Shown here: in pieces, positions 1 to 5,510 of the stretch
Numbering within the stretch: position 1 is the first letter of the stretch
Layout: each line of letters starts with the position of its first letter
Assembly (NCBI GenBank): GCA_009786275.1
Contig: WQTL01000444.1
Coordinates: forward strand, 1 to 8,893
Direction of reading: 5' to 3'
DNA from: Bacillota bacterium
Lineage (GTDB): Bacteria; Bacillota; Clostridia; Oscillospirales; Acutalibacteraceae
DNA: 8,893 nucleotides
The notes under the pieces: generated by a model
The model's input: only the letters and a program-made list of their open reading frames with translations
The model's database searches: none
Told to the model about the DNA's origin: nothing
Position numbers and translations under genes: made by a program

Positions 1-24
1 GCCCGCCTGAATTACCCGCCGCCT

Positions 25-714
25 TTATTCCTCCCCGCCCGGCGGCTCGCTGATTGACCCCACCCGGAAGGGATAGTCGGGGTCCGCCTGCTCGTAGAGG
101 GTGATCAGCATGGTCTTCGCGGGCTCCGGGTCCTCCGGGGAAAAGCCGCCGTCGTCCAGCTTAAAATCGTTGTATGCCAGGTAATTCACCGTCAGCTCGA
201 TGGCGCCGCCGGTCTTCTTGATGTTCGTCACCCGCGGGAAGTAGATGCTCAGCGAGCCCGTCGTCGGTATGCGGTAGACCTTCTCCGCGGGGTCATAGAT
301 GAAGCCGAAGTCGCTGCCCTCGATGCTGGCGTGGGTGGGCGGCTTCTGGCCGAAAATCTTGACGAATTCGGCCTCCACGTCCGCCTCCTTGATAAGCATG
401 TTCATGGCGTCGTCCGTGGGGGGCAGCGCGCCCGCGGATTCGATCCTGTTCAGGATGGCCCAGATGCTGATGTCCAGCAGCTGCGGGATGCGTCCGTCGG
501 GCACCGAGCCCACGGAATCGAAGGTATCGGGGTCGTGCAGGATGATCGTGGCCAGGAACTCCTCGTACATGGCCTTTTCCTTGGTATTGTCCAGTTGCTG
601 CCGGATGCCGCCCGCGGCCAGGCGCACCAGCGTCGCCAGGCCCACCACCGCCAGCGCCGTGAGGACCACCCCCAGCGGAAACGCCCATCTGTGCGCGCGC
701 CTATGCTTTTCCAT
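25..714 (-). CDS. Unrecognised membrane-anchored protein, 229 aa
   Basis: I do not recognise this family. The N-terminus is basic (MEKHRRAHRW) and is followed by one hydrophobic segment at about residues 12-36. This fits a signal anchor with the remaining ~190 residues outside the membrane; there is no lipobox cysteine. The rest is acidic and soluble in character, with a mixed alpha/beta look and several short beta-prone stretches after residue 130 (for example around YRIPTTGSLSIYFPRV). The ATG is well supported: a GGGAGG Shine-Dalgarno site lies 8 bases upstream (723-728), and an extended -10 promoter lies further upstream at 780-788. It appears to be transcribed alone rather than with the kinase/transporter cluster, because a promoter separates them. 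The leader contains a seven-unit 7-bp repeat. A secreted or membrane-attached hypothetical protein is the safest label; function unknown. Confidence 0.8.
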   Translation of the reverse strand: MEKHRRAHRWAFPLGVVLTALAVVGLATLVRLAAGGIRQQLDNTKEKAMYEEFLATIILHDPDTFDSVGSVPDGRIPQLLDISIWAILNRIESAGALPPTDDAMNMLIKEADVEAEFVKIFGQKPPTHASIEGSDFGFIYDPAEKVYRIPTTGSLSIYFPRVTNIKKTGGAIELTVNYLAYNDFKLDDGGFSPEDPEPAKTMLITLYEQADPDYPFRVGSISEPPGGEE

Positions 715-734
715 CTTCCAAGCCTCCCGTCCGG

Positions 735-783
735 TCTAACGTCTAATATCTAATATCTAATATCTAATATCTAATATCTATTA
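735..783. repeat. 7-bp tandem repeat, about seven units
   Basis: The unit TCTAATA (TATTAGA on the gene strand) occurs five times exactly from 742 to 776. It is flanked by one degenerate unit on each side (TCTAACG at 735 and TCTATTA at 777). The last unit merges into the -10 box of the minus-strand promoter, so most of the array would lie in the untranslated leader of the 25-714 gene. Such arrays are prone to slipped-strand length change. Confidence 0.95.
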
Positions 784-808
784 TATCACATTCCCGCAAT
801 AAATGCAA
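780..808 (-). promoter_or_regulatory. Extended -10 promoter for the 25-714 gene
   Basis: Read on the minus strand, TTGCAT (803-808) is followed by a 17-bp spacer and a perfect TATAAT (780-785). A TG one base before the -10 gives TGATATAAT (780-788). The predicted start is near 773, inside the heptamer array, giving a leader of about 60 bases. The -35 matches consensus at only three positions, which the extended -10 would offset. Confidence 0.75.
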
Positions 809-836
809 ACCCTTTTCCGGCCTTTCTGTGGAAATA

Positions 837-1469
837 TTATGGCGGGGAGGCGGGTTTTATGTGCTCCGCACGGCGGCCGAAGGCTCTCCTTTGCCGCATG
901 GCGGCGTATTCTGTTTGCCGCTGCGCGAGGATGTCATTCAATGTACAGTTGAATTTTTCGGCGAAATTGCGCATGAAGGCCTCGGCCAGGGCCGTTTGGC
1001 TTTCGGGGTCGCGGGTGTCGTAGGTTTCGAGGAACGCGGCGAGGCGTCCCGCGTCACGCGATGGGGGGGCATAGCAGCGGGACTCGAAGTCGACGCTGTA
1101 GATTTTTGCGCCGTCGTCACTGCCAAAATGGCAGAGGAAATTGCGCCCGTTTACGTCGCCGCGCGATTCGCCGGACGGCACGGCCGCGTAAAACGCCATG
1201 AACCAGGCGCACAGGGCTTCCGCGAGGGCCGCGGCGTCGTAGCCGCCGCGCTCTATGATGTCCGGCAGGGGGTCGCCGGGGAGGTATTCCAGTACCAAAA
1301 GGCCGTCGCGGCAGTCGAGCACCGCCGGCACGGGGACACCGCGGGCGTGCAGGCCGCGTAGGATTTCGGCCTCCGTCCAAGCCGCGCGGGGGTCTTTTAT
1401 GTGTTTGTAGACGAGGCCGCCGCGCAGAAAAACTTCGTTGCGCTTGGAGAGGAATTTTACTTCAGCCGT
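837..1469 (-). CDS. Small kinase-like phosphotransferase (APH/lipopolysaccharide-kinase fold)
   Basis: This is probably an ATP-dependent small-molecule or lipid phosphotransferase with the protein-kinase-like fold; the substrate is unknown. Numbering from an ACG at 1467-1469, the protein is 210 aa. Visible elements are the N-lobe lysine in LVYKHIK (K22), an alpha-C glutamate in TEAEILRGL (E33/E35), a hinge-like LVLEYLPGD near residue 58, the catalytic loop RGDVNGRNFL (D105, N110; arginine replaces the usual histidine) and a metal-binding VDFES (D127). The first canonical start is GTG at 1329-1331, but that would remove the N-lobe lysine and helix. The frame is clearly coding back to about 1469. 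There, a GGAGGT site (1476-1481) sits 6 bases before an ACG codon, and I found no in-frame ATG, GTG or TTG between 1331 and about 1619. The gene overlaps the end of the MobB-like gene by 13 bases, so it is probably translationally coupled. A gene caller would likely give 837-1331. Confidence 0.75.
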   Translation of the reverse strand, partial: TAEVKFLSKRNEVFLRGGLVYKHIKDPRAAWTEAEILRGLHARGVPVPAVLDCRDGLLVLEYLPGDPLPDIIERGGYDAAALAEALCAWFMAFYAAVPSGESRGDVNGRNFLCHFGSDDGAKIYSVDFESRCYAPPSRDAGRLAAFLETYDTRDPESQTALAEAFMRNFAEKFNCTLNDILAQRQTEYAAMRQRRAFGRRAEHIKPASPP

Positions 1470-2113
1470 ATCGACACCTCCGCGCCTTCCGTGTAGCCCT
1501 CGAGCTCCTTCACCACGCCAAGGGCCGCGTTGCGGAGGATTTTTTGCACGAAGGGCACCATGCGTATCTCCTTGCCGTCTATTGTCAGCGTAATATCCGC
1601 GCCCGCGCTGGTATCCGCAGGGTCATAGCATTCCAGGTAGTCGGGGACGGCGGCCTCCAGGAAATCGCAGAGGGCGGCGGGGTCTTCGAGGGCGTTGAAG
1701 GCGGGCAGGCCTTGGTACGCTTCGATTTCCGCGCTGAGCTTGCCGGATACGCAGATGGCGTTATCGCGCATTTTGTCAAGGGTGCAGATGACCGCCGGGA
1801 CCGGCAGGTCGTCCACGCCCTCGAGGGCCACCCAGTCGAAGGCCTTGTAATGACGCAGAATCTCCCGCATGGGGAGCTTGCCCGGGTAGAGCAAATCGGT
1901 CTCGCGATATCCCCGGGCCGTGACCAGCCCGGCCCCGGCGGCGCGGTGGCGATGGGTGTTGCTGGTGGGGACGGGGTCGATCTCGAAGGCCTCGAAATGA
2001 ATCTCCTTCACGCTGCCGACGCGGTATCCCCGGCGGGTGAGCTCGGCGACGAGGGATTCGATGGCCGTCGTCTTTCCGCTGCCGCTGGTGCCGACTACGG
2101 TGAATACTTTCAT
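1457..2113 (-). CDS. mobB: MobB-like P-loop nucleotide-binding protein with C-terminal extension
   Basis: MobB-family proteins bind GTP and assist attachment of a nucleotide to molybdopterin, working with MobA. Here (218 aa) the Walker A motif GTSGSGKTT is at residues 8-16, right after a first beta strand. A DPVPTSNTHRHRAAGAG segment (46-62) resembles the conserved MobB region ending in AGA, and WVALEGVDDLPVPAVIC (94-110) resembles the family's D-x-V-L-V-E-G segment. Residues ~172-218, starting ITLTIDGKEIRMVPFVQKIL, form an extra C-terminal module; family members are usually about 160-180 aa. The start is set by a GGAGG site (2122-2126) 8 bases upstream and an ATGA overlap with the ecfT stop. 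A longer in-frame extension upstream is only a shadow of ecfT. Cytoplasmic. No other cofactor-synthesis genes are in the window, so its target is unclear. Confidence 0.85.
   Translation of the reverse strand: MKVFTVVGTSGSGKTTAIESLVAELTRRGYRVGSVKEIHFEAFEIDPVPTSNTHRHRAAGAGLVTARGYRETDLLYPGKLPMREILRHYKAFDWVALEGVDDLPVPAVICTLDKMRDNAICVSGKLSAEIEAYQGLPAFNALEDPAALCDFLEAAVPDYLECYDPADTSAGADITLTIDGKEIRMVPFVQKILRNAALGVVKELEGYTEGAEVSIRLK
1467..1481 (-). promoter_or_regulatory. Shine-Dalgarno site with apparent ACG start codon
   Basis: On the minus strand GGAGGT (1476-1481) is followed by exactly 6 bases and then ACG (1467-1469), in frame with the kinase-like gene. The spacing is ideal, so the codon occupies the initiator position although it differs from ATG at one base. 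It could be a genuine rare ACG start, a start-codon mutation or a base error in the assembly. Confidence 0.55.
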
Positions 2114-2880
2114 GCGTAAGTCCTCCATAAGATGATGCCTGCCGCCAGGCCCGCCGCCCAGAATAGGATGCCCGCGAAGGCCAGCCAGTCTTTCGCCTGC
2201 ATGCGCAGGGGGGCGTAGCTGCCGCGCTTCTCGTGCGCGCCGAAGCCGCGCAGCTCCATGGCCATTGCCGTGCTTTTCGCCCGGGATACGCCCATGGCTA
2301 CCGTGGGCATGAGCAGCCAGGTATAGATCCGCAGGCGTACTTTCAGCTTCAGGCGGCGCAAATCCACGCCGCGCAGCTGTATGGCAGTGAGGGAATCCCG
2401 GAAGCACTCGCCGAACTGGGGCACGAAGCGCAGGCCCGCGCTGACCATGAAGGCCAGCTGGTAGGGCAGGCGCAGCTGGAGCATCCCCTGCACCAGCGCG
2501 TGGCCGGGCCAGGCCGCCAGCACCGCCCCGCCGAGCATCAGGATGACAAGGCGCTCCAGCACCGCCGCGCCGACCAGCAGGCCGTGGAGAATATTCCCGC
2601 TGAAGAGCGTTTGCAGCGCCGTGACGCTGAGCAGCATGATCCACAGGCCGCGCAGGCGTTTGAGCACCTGGCCCACCGGGGCTCTGGCGCAGATGGCGGC
2701 GGCGACGGCGGAGAGGAGGACGGGCGTCAACAGGAGGGCGTCGCGCAGGAGCACGCCGGCTGTGGAAAGCAGGAATACAAAGAGAAAGGCGACGCGGGGG
2801 TCGGGGTTATGATATGCGGGCGGTTTCTTATGAGCGGGCGGCAAGAATGCCGCCCCTACAGCGCGGTTCTTGTTCAGCAT
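2110..2880 (-). CDS. ecfT: ECF transporter transmembrane component EcfT
   Basis: EcfT couples ATP hydrolysis by the two ECF ATPases to toppling of the S component in the membrane. The 256-aa protein has hydrophobic segments at about residues 30-65, 77-125, 185-200 and 230-252. It has the two Ala-Arg-Gly coupling motifs: AIQLRG (166-171) and AMELRG (207-212). These insert into the ATPase grooves in known ECF transporters. HNPDPRV (24-30) matches the usual conserved N-terminal Asp-Pro-Arg. The preceding ~18 residues (about 7-17) are encoded by an inserted palindromic repeat. The ATG overlaps the end of the upstream ATPase gene by 7 bases, supporting this start and coupled translation. It ends in an ATGA overlap with the MobB-like gene. 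Confidence 0.93.
   Translation of the reverse strand: MLNKNRAVGAAFLPPAHKKPPAYHNPDPRVAFLFVFLLSTAGVLLRDALLLTPVLLSAVAAAICARAPVGQVLKRLRGLWIMLLSVTALQTLFSGNILHGLLVGAAVLERLVILMLGGAVLAAWPGHALVQGMLQLRLPYQLAFMVSAGLRFVPQFGECFRDSLTAIQLRGVDLRRLKLKVRLRIYTWLLMPTVAMGVSRAKSTAMAMELRGFGAHEKRGSYAPLRMQAKDWLAFAGILFWAAGLAAGIILWRTYA
2836..2861. repeat. Short palindromic repeat inside ecfT (copy 1)
   Basis: GGGCGGCA (2836-2843) and TGCCGCCC (2848-2855) form a perfect 8-bp stem with a 4-base AGAA loop, followed by CTACAG (2856-2861). The same layout (GGCGGC stem, 4-base loop, then CTACAG) recurs at 3656-3682. This copy is read in frame as part of EcfT residues ~7-16 (AVGAAFLPPA). Confidence 0.8.
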
Positions 2881-3518
2881 TGGAGTTCCTCCATTTTTAC
2901 TTCCCGCTGCGCGTTGTCTTGTACGAACTCCATATCATGGGTAATGAGCAGGATCGACGTGCCGTCCTTCGCGGCTTCGCGGATTGCGTTGGAGAGGATT
3001 GCCTTGCGGCGCGGGTCCAGGCCGGTGGTGGGCTCGTCCAGAACCAATGCGCCGGGCTTGTTCAATAATAATCCGCAGATGGCAAGGCGCTGCTGCTCCC
3101 CCCGGCTGAGGGTGAGCGTACCGCGTTGCGCGAAATTATCCAGCTCGAAGCGGGAGAGCAGCTCCATCGCCCGGGTTTGCGCTTCTTCCGGGGCGATGCC
3201 TTGCAGCTCCTGCGGGAAGGTGAGATCCTCCAGTACCGTGGGGGCGAACAGCTGCCGCGCGGGCTCCTGGAAGAGATAGCCGATGCGTTGGCCTCGCCGG
3301 CCGAGGCTCCAGCGGGCGGCGTTTTCGCCGTCGAGCAGCACCGCCCCGCCGCAGGGCCGCAGCAGCCCGCAGAGCAGCTTGCCCAGGGTGGTCTTGCCGC
3401 TGCCGTTGGGGCCGGTGAGGGCCAGGGTCTCGCCGGCGGCCATGGTAAAATTGACCCCGCGCAGGCGGAAGCCGGAAGGGGGGTACTGGAAGGAGAGGTT
3501 AAGGGTTGAGATGGTCAT
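2874..3518 (-). CDS. ecfA: ECF transporter ATP-binding protein (second ATPase)
   Basis: This is an ABC ATPase energising the ECF importer as a heterodimer with the 3677-4333 product. In its 214 residues: Walker A GPNGSGKTT (36-44), Q-loop YLFQEPARQLF (Q84), signature LSRGEQQRL (137-145; the usual LSGGQ is altered to LSRGE), Walker B ALVLDEPTTGLD (D161, catalytic E162) and H-loop LLITHDM (H194). The FQEPARQLF stretch after the Q-loop is typical of ECF and cobalt/nickel importer ATPases. It stops soon after the H-loop and lacks the 50-60 residue C-terminal region of typical EcfA proteins (about 270-290 aa). GGAG lies 4 bases before the ATG. The stop overlaps the ecfT start (ATGCTGA). Confidence 0.93.
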   Translation of the reverse strand: MTISTLNLSFQYPPSGFRLRGVNFTMAAGETLALTGPNGSGKTTLGKLLCGLLRPCGGAVLLDGENAARWSLGRRGQRIGYLFQEPARQLFAPTVLEDLTFPQELQGIAPEEAQTRAMELLSRFELDNFAQRGTLTLSRGEQQRLAICGLLLNKPGALVLDEPTTGLDPRRKAILSNAIREAAKDGTSILLITHDMEFVQDNAQREVKMEELQC

Positions 3519-3557
3519 GGTACTCCATATTTCAGCGGCGAAGAATGCTGCATAGCT

Positions 3558-3639
3558 GTCAGCCGCTCCGCGGGCCTTCCTCAGTCGCTGCGGCGACAGC
3601 TCCCTCCACGGGAGGGAGCCTGGGGATTAGGCTTAAACG
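3558..3639. repeat. Multi-hairpin dispersed repeat, copy A
   Basis: This ~82-bp element aligns along its whole length with 8476-8561 (shared landmarks: GTCAG, CGCTCCGCG, TCCTCAGTC, GACAGCTCC, GGGGATTA, AAACG). It contains a GTCGC/GCGAC hairpin (3584-3597) and a stronger 9-bp hairpin, GCTCCCTCC/GGAGGGAGC, with an ACG loop (3599-3619). It lies in the gap between the two ATPase genes. No long ORF is seen, and there is no T-run after the hairpin. Confidence 0.85.
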
Positions 3640-3655
3640 GGTGGTTTGTTGGGCG

Positions 3656-3682
3656 GGCGGCTGTGGGCAGCCGCCTCTACAG
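3656..3682. repeat. Short palindromic repeat at the ATPase stop codon (copy 2)
   Basis: GGCGGCTG (3656-3663) and CAGCCGCC (3668-3675) form a perfect 8-bp stem with a TGGG loop, followed by TCTACAG. On the minus strand the CTGTAG end supplies the TAG stop (3677-3679) of the upstream ATPase gene. It is related to the copy at 2836-2861. Confidence 0.8.
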
Positions 3683-4333
3683 CCCCAACCAGATTTCCCT
3701 GTCCGCGAAGGCGCAGCGGGCGTCGTCGTGGTCGACGAAGAGCATGGCGCGGCCTTCGGCGCGCAGGCGGCGCAGGACGTCCATCATGCGCGCGGCGGAT
3801 GGGGCGTCCAGCTGGCTGAGGGCTTCGTCCAGAAGCAATAGCCTGGGGTTCAGGGCAAGGGCCGCCGCCAGGGCGAGGAGCTGCTTTTGGCCTCCGCTTA
3901 AAGTTGCGGGCGCTTCCGCGCGGCGATCCCACAGGCTGACGGCTTCGAGGGCATTACGCACGCGCGCGTGCATCTCATCGCGGGGGAGGCAGAGGTTCTC
4001 CGGGCCGAAGGCGGTCTCCAGCGCCGCCGTGCCGCAGAAGAGCTGCGTTTCGGGGTTCTGAAACACCATGCCCACGGTTTGGGCCATTTCGGCGCGGGTG
4101 AAATCGCTTGGCGGCTTGCCGAACAGGAGGAGCTCGCCGGTGATTTGCGCGGGGATGCCCCCCGGGATCAGCCCGCAGGCGCACAGGAGCAGGCTGCTCT
4201 TGCCCGCGCCGGATGCCCCGCGCAGGGCGGCGGCCTCGCCCTCTTCGATCGAGAAATCGAGGGGGGGGAATACGGGGCCCTCCGCGCCGGGGTAGGTGAG
4301 GGTGAAGCCTTTGGCTTCCAGGGCGTAGGTCAT
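3677..4333 (-). CDS. ecfA: ECF transporter ATP-binding protein (first ATPase)
   Basis: This is the ABC ATPase partner in the ECF module, acting on the cytoplasmic face. In its 218 residues: Walker A GASGAGKSS (39-47), Q-loop VFQNPETQLF (Q92; the NPETQLF signature is characteristic of ECF/CbiO ATPases), canonical LSGGQKQLL (145-153), Walker B RLLLLDEALSQLD (D169, E170) and H-loop LFVDHDD (H202). It ends at REIWLGL, shortly after the H-loop, so it lacks the usual C-terminal EcfA region. The stop codon lies within an inserted palindromic repeat, so the end may have been trimmed by that insertion, although its partner ATPase is equally short. GAGG (4340-4343) lies 6 bases before the ATG. A 48-base gap separates it from the preceding gene. 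Confidence 0.93.
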   Translation of the reverse strand: MTYALEAKGFTLTYPGAEGPVFPPLDFSIEEGEAAALRGASGAGKSSLLLCACGLIPGGIPAQITGELLLFGKPPSDFTRAEMAQTVGMVFQNPETQLFCGTAALETAFGPENLCLPRDEMHARVRNALEAVSLWDRRAEAPATLSGGQKQLLALAAALALNPRLLLLDEALSQLDAPSAARMMDVLRRLRAEGRAMLFVDHDDARCAFADREIWLGL

Positions 4334-4381
4334 TTCAATCCTCGCAGCGAAAGCAGAATCGGAAGCAGCGAAGCGGCCTGC

Positions 4382-4897
4382 TCACCGCAGGTGCACATCC
4401 GTTAAGAGCTTGCACCAGCGCTGGCTGAACTTGTCCTTCGGCAGGACCATACGGAAGGGGCCGTCCCCGCCGTCGTCTGCCACGATGAAGCAGTTCGATT
4501 CGTCCAAGGCCTCCCGGATGGAGATGGCCGAGGCGTAGCCGTCGGCGGCGGCGAACACCGCGCTGCCGAACTGCGCCGGGTCGATGCCCTTCAGCTCCAG
4601 GATGGCCGCGAAGGGCACGCCGGTGTAGCTGCGCTTCTCCGGGTCCTTGCCGCTTTTTTTGTAGTTCGCCTCGAATTCCACGGGGTTTAAGGCCAGGTAT
4701 TCCTCCATGGTGATCTTTGCCAGCATCGTTTCGGGTTGGGTTCTCCCATCAAGAATCAAAAACACCGCATCGTCCCGCAGCTGTTTTTTCGCGGCGGCTT
4801 CTTTGCCGTTGAGGACGGCCAGCACGGCCACGCCCGCAGCCAGGACAACCAATAGCGCGATGATTGCTATCGTGGATTTCTTTACTTTATTTCTCAT
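4382..4897 (-). CDS. Membrane-anchored sulfite-oxidase-fold (molybdopterin-binding-like) protein
   Basis: The 171-aa protein has a basic N-terminus (MRNKVKKS), one transmembrane anchor at about residues 9-29 and a single extracytoplasmic domain. Features of the molybdopterin oxidoreductase (sulfite oxidase) fold are YTGVPFAAILELKGI (91-105), AADGYASAISIREAL (117-131), an FRMVLP segment (148-153; the family's P-x-R-x-V-x-P) and the terminal WCKLLTDVHL. In the sulfite oxidase/YedY family the molybdenum-ligating cysteine lies before this region. Here no cysteine occurs before C136, so a standard Mo active site looks absent; a binding role is more likely than catalysis. The ATG overlaps the S-component stop (ATGA), giving tight coupling to the transporter. 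A longer in-frame ORF to 5215 is a shadow of the S component. Confidence 0.82.
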   Translation of the reverse strand: MRNKVKKSTIAIIALLVVLAAGVAVLAVLNGKEAAAKKQLRDDAVFLILDGRTQPETMLAKITMEEYLALNPVEFEANYKKSGKDPEKRSYTGVPFAAILELKGIDPAQFGSAVFAAADGYASAISIREALDESNCFIVADDGGDGPFRMVLPKDKFSQRWCKLLTDVHLR

Positions 4898-5442
4898 TTC
4901 ACGAGCCCCCATCGTTTCAGCTGTTTGGCGATTCCCCAGGCGCCCGCGCCGCCGAAGCTCCCGCTCAGGGCCGCGGCGCACAGGCTCAGCAGCAGCGGCA
5001 CCGGGGGCAGGGAGAAGAACGCGAGATTCGCCAAGGCTGTGCCGGCGAGGTTCGCCAGCAGCCCGGCGAGGACGCAGGCGGGGAAGTTCGCCTCTTTCCG
5101 GGCGAAAAGAAGGAACATCAGGTCCGCCGCCGCCCCGGGCAGGGTGTAGGTGAGCGGGCTGAGCGCCCCGTGGGAGCCGGGCACCCCTAAGGCCAGCACG
5201 AGCAGGCCCTGGCACAGCCCGCAGAGGGTCCCCGCGCCCTTCGCGCCGGTGAGCGCCGGGGCCAGCGCCAGGAAGAGCATGTAGACCCCTCCGGCCACGG
5301 CCCCCCCGGGGATGAACAGCGGCCCGGTGACGGCGTGCGCCAGAGTGGATACCACGGGCTTCACCGCGACGCCCAGCGCCGCCGCCGCCGCGATGAGCAT
5401 CAGGTGGAAGGGGGTGTACTTCGACAGCCAGCGTTTGAGCAT
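4894..5442 (-). CDS. ECF transporter S component (YkoE-like integral membrane protein)
   Basis: The S component would bind the imported substrate. At 182 aa and with about five to six hydrophobic segments (roughly residues 12-36, 48-64, 70-86, 95-112, 121-143, 146-165), size and topology fit. The first helix is alanine-rich (LIAAAAALGVAVKP), consistent with the AxxxA packing motif of S components that contacts EcfT. TGPLFIPGGAVAGGVYML (39-56) resembles YkoE-type proteins, but I cannot assign a substrate. AGGAG (5449-5453) lies 6 bases before the ATG. It is first in the tightly packed transporter block, and its stop overlaps the start of the sulfite-oxidase-fold gene. A terminator-like hairpin abuts its ribosome-binding site, so its transcript must begin upstream of that hairpin. 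Confidence 0.85.
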   Translation of the reverse strand: MLKRWLSKYTPFHLMLIAAAAALGVAVKPVVSTLAHAVTGPLFIPGGAVAGGVYMLFLALAPALTGAKGAGTLCGLCQGLLVLALGVPGSHGALSPLTYTLPGAAADLMFLLFARKEANFPACVLAGLLANLAGTALANLAFFSLPPVPLLLSLCAAALSGSFGGAGAWGIAKQLKRWGLVK

Positions 5443-5453
5443 GCGTTTCTCCT

Positions 5454-5481
5454 AAACAAAAAGCGCGGACGAAGTCCGCGC
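5454..5481 (-). terminator. Intrinsic terminator or attenuator before the ECF operon
   Basis: On the minus strand GCGCGGAC/GTCCGCGC forms a perfect 8-bp GC-rich stem with a 3-base loop (5463-5481), followed directly by TTTTTGTTT (5462 to 5454). It lies about 30 bases after the stop of the coiled-coil gene. The T-run touches the Shine-Dalgarno site of the S-component gene (5449-5453), leaving no room for a promoter in between. Some transcription must therefore pass it, suggesting partial termination or attenuation. Confidence 0.8.
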
Positions 5482-5510
5482 GGCGCGCAACTTGCGGCGG
5501 TGTCCGGTCT

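Noticed and set aside
1457..1469. Programmed -1 frameshift joining the MobB-like protein to the kinase
   Set aside because: The overlap has no convincing slippery heptamer, and an ideal Shine-Dalgarno site before ACG explains the second frame better.
2114..2644. In-frame upstream extension of the MobB-like gene to a 395-aa ORF
   Set aside because: It lies entirely within ecfT in another frame, with low-complexity Arg/Ala/Gly-rich sequence; the ATG at 2113 has a good Shine-Dalgarno site and an ATGA overlap.
2233..3279. 348-aa plus-strand ORF opposite ecfT and an ATPase gene
   Set aside because: It is antisense to two genes with clear family motifs; composition is typical of a shadow frame.
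4898..5215. In-frame extension of the sulfite-oxidase-fold gene
   Set aside because: It is a shadow of the S-component gene; the ATG at 4897 with ATGA overlap gives a normal N-terminal anchor.
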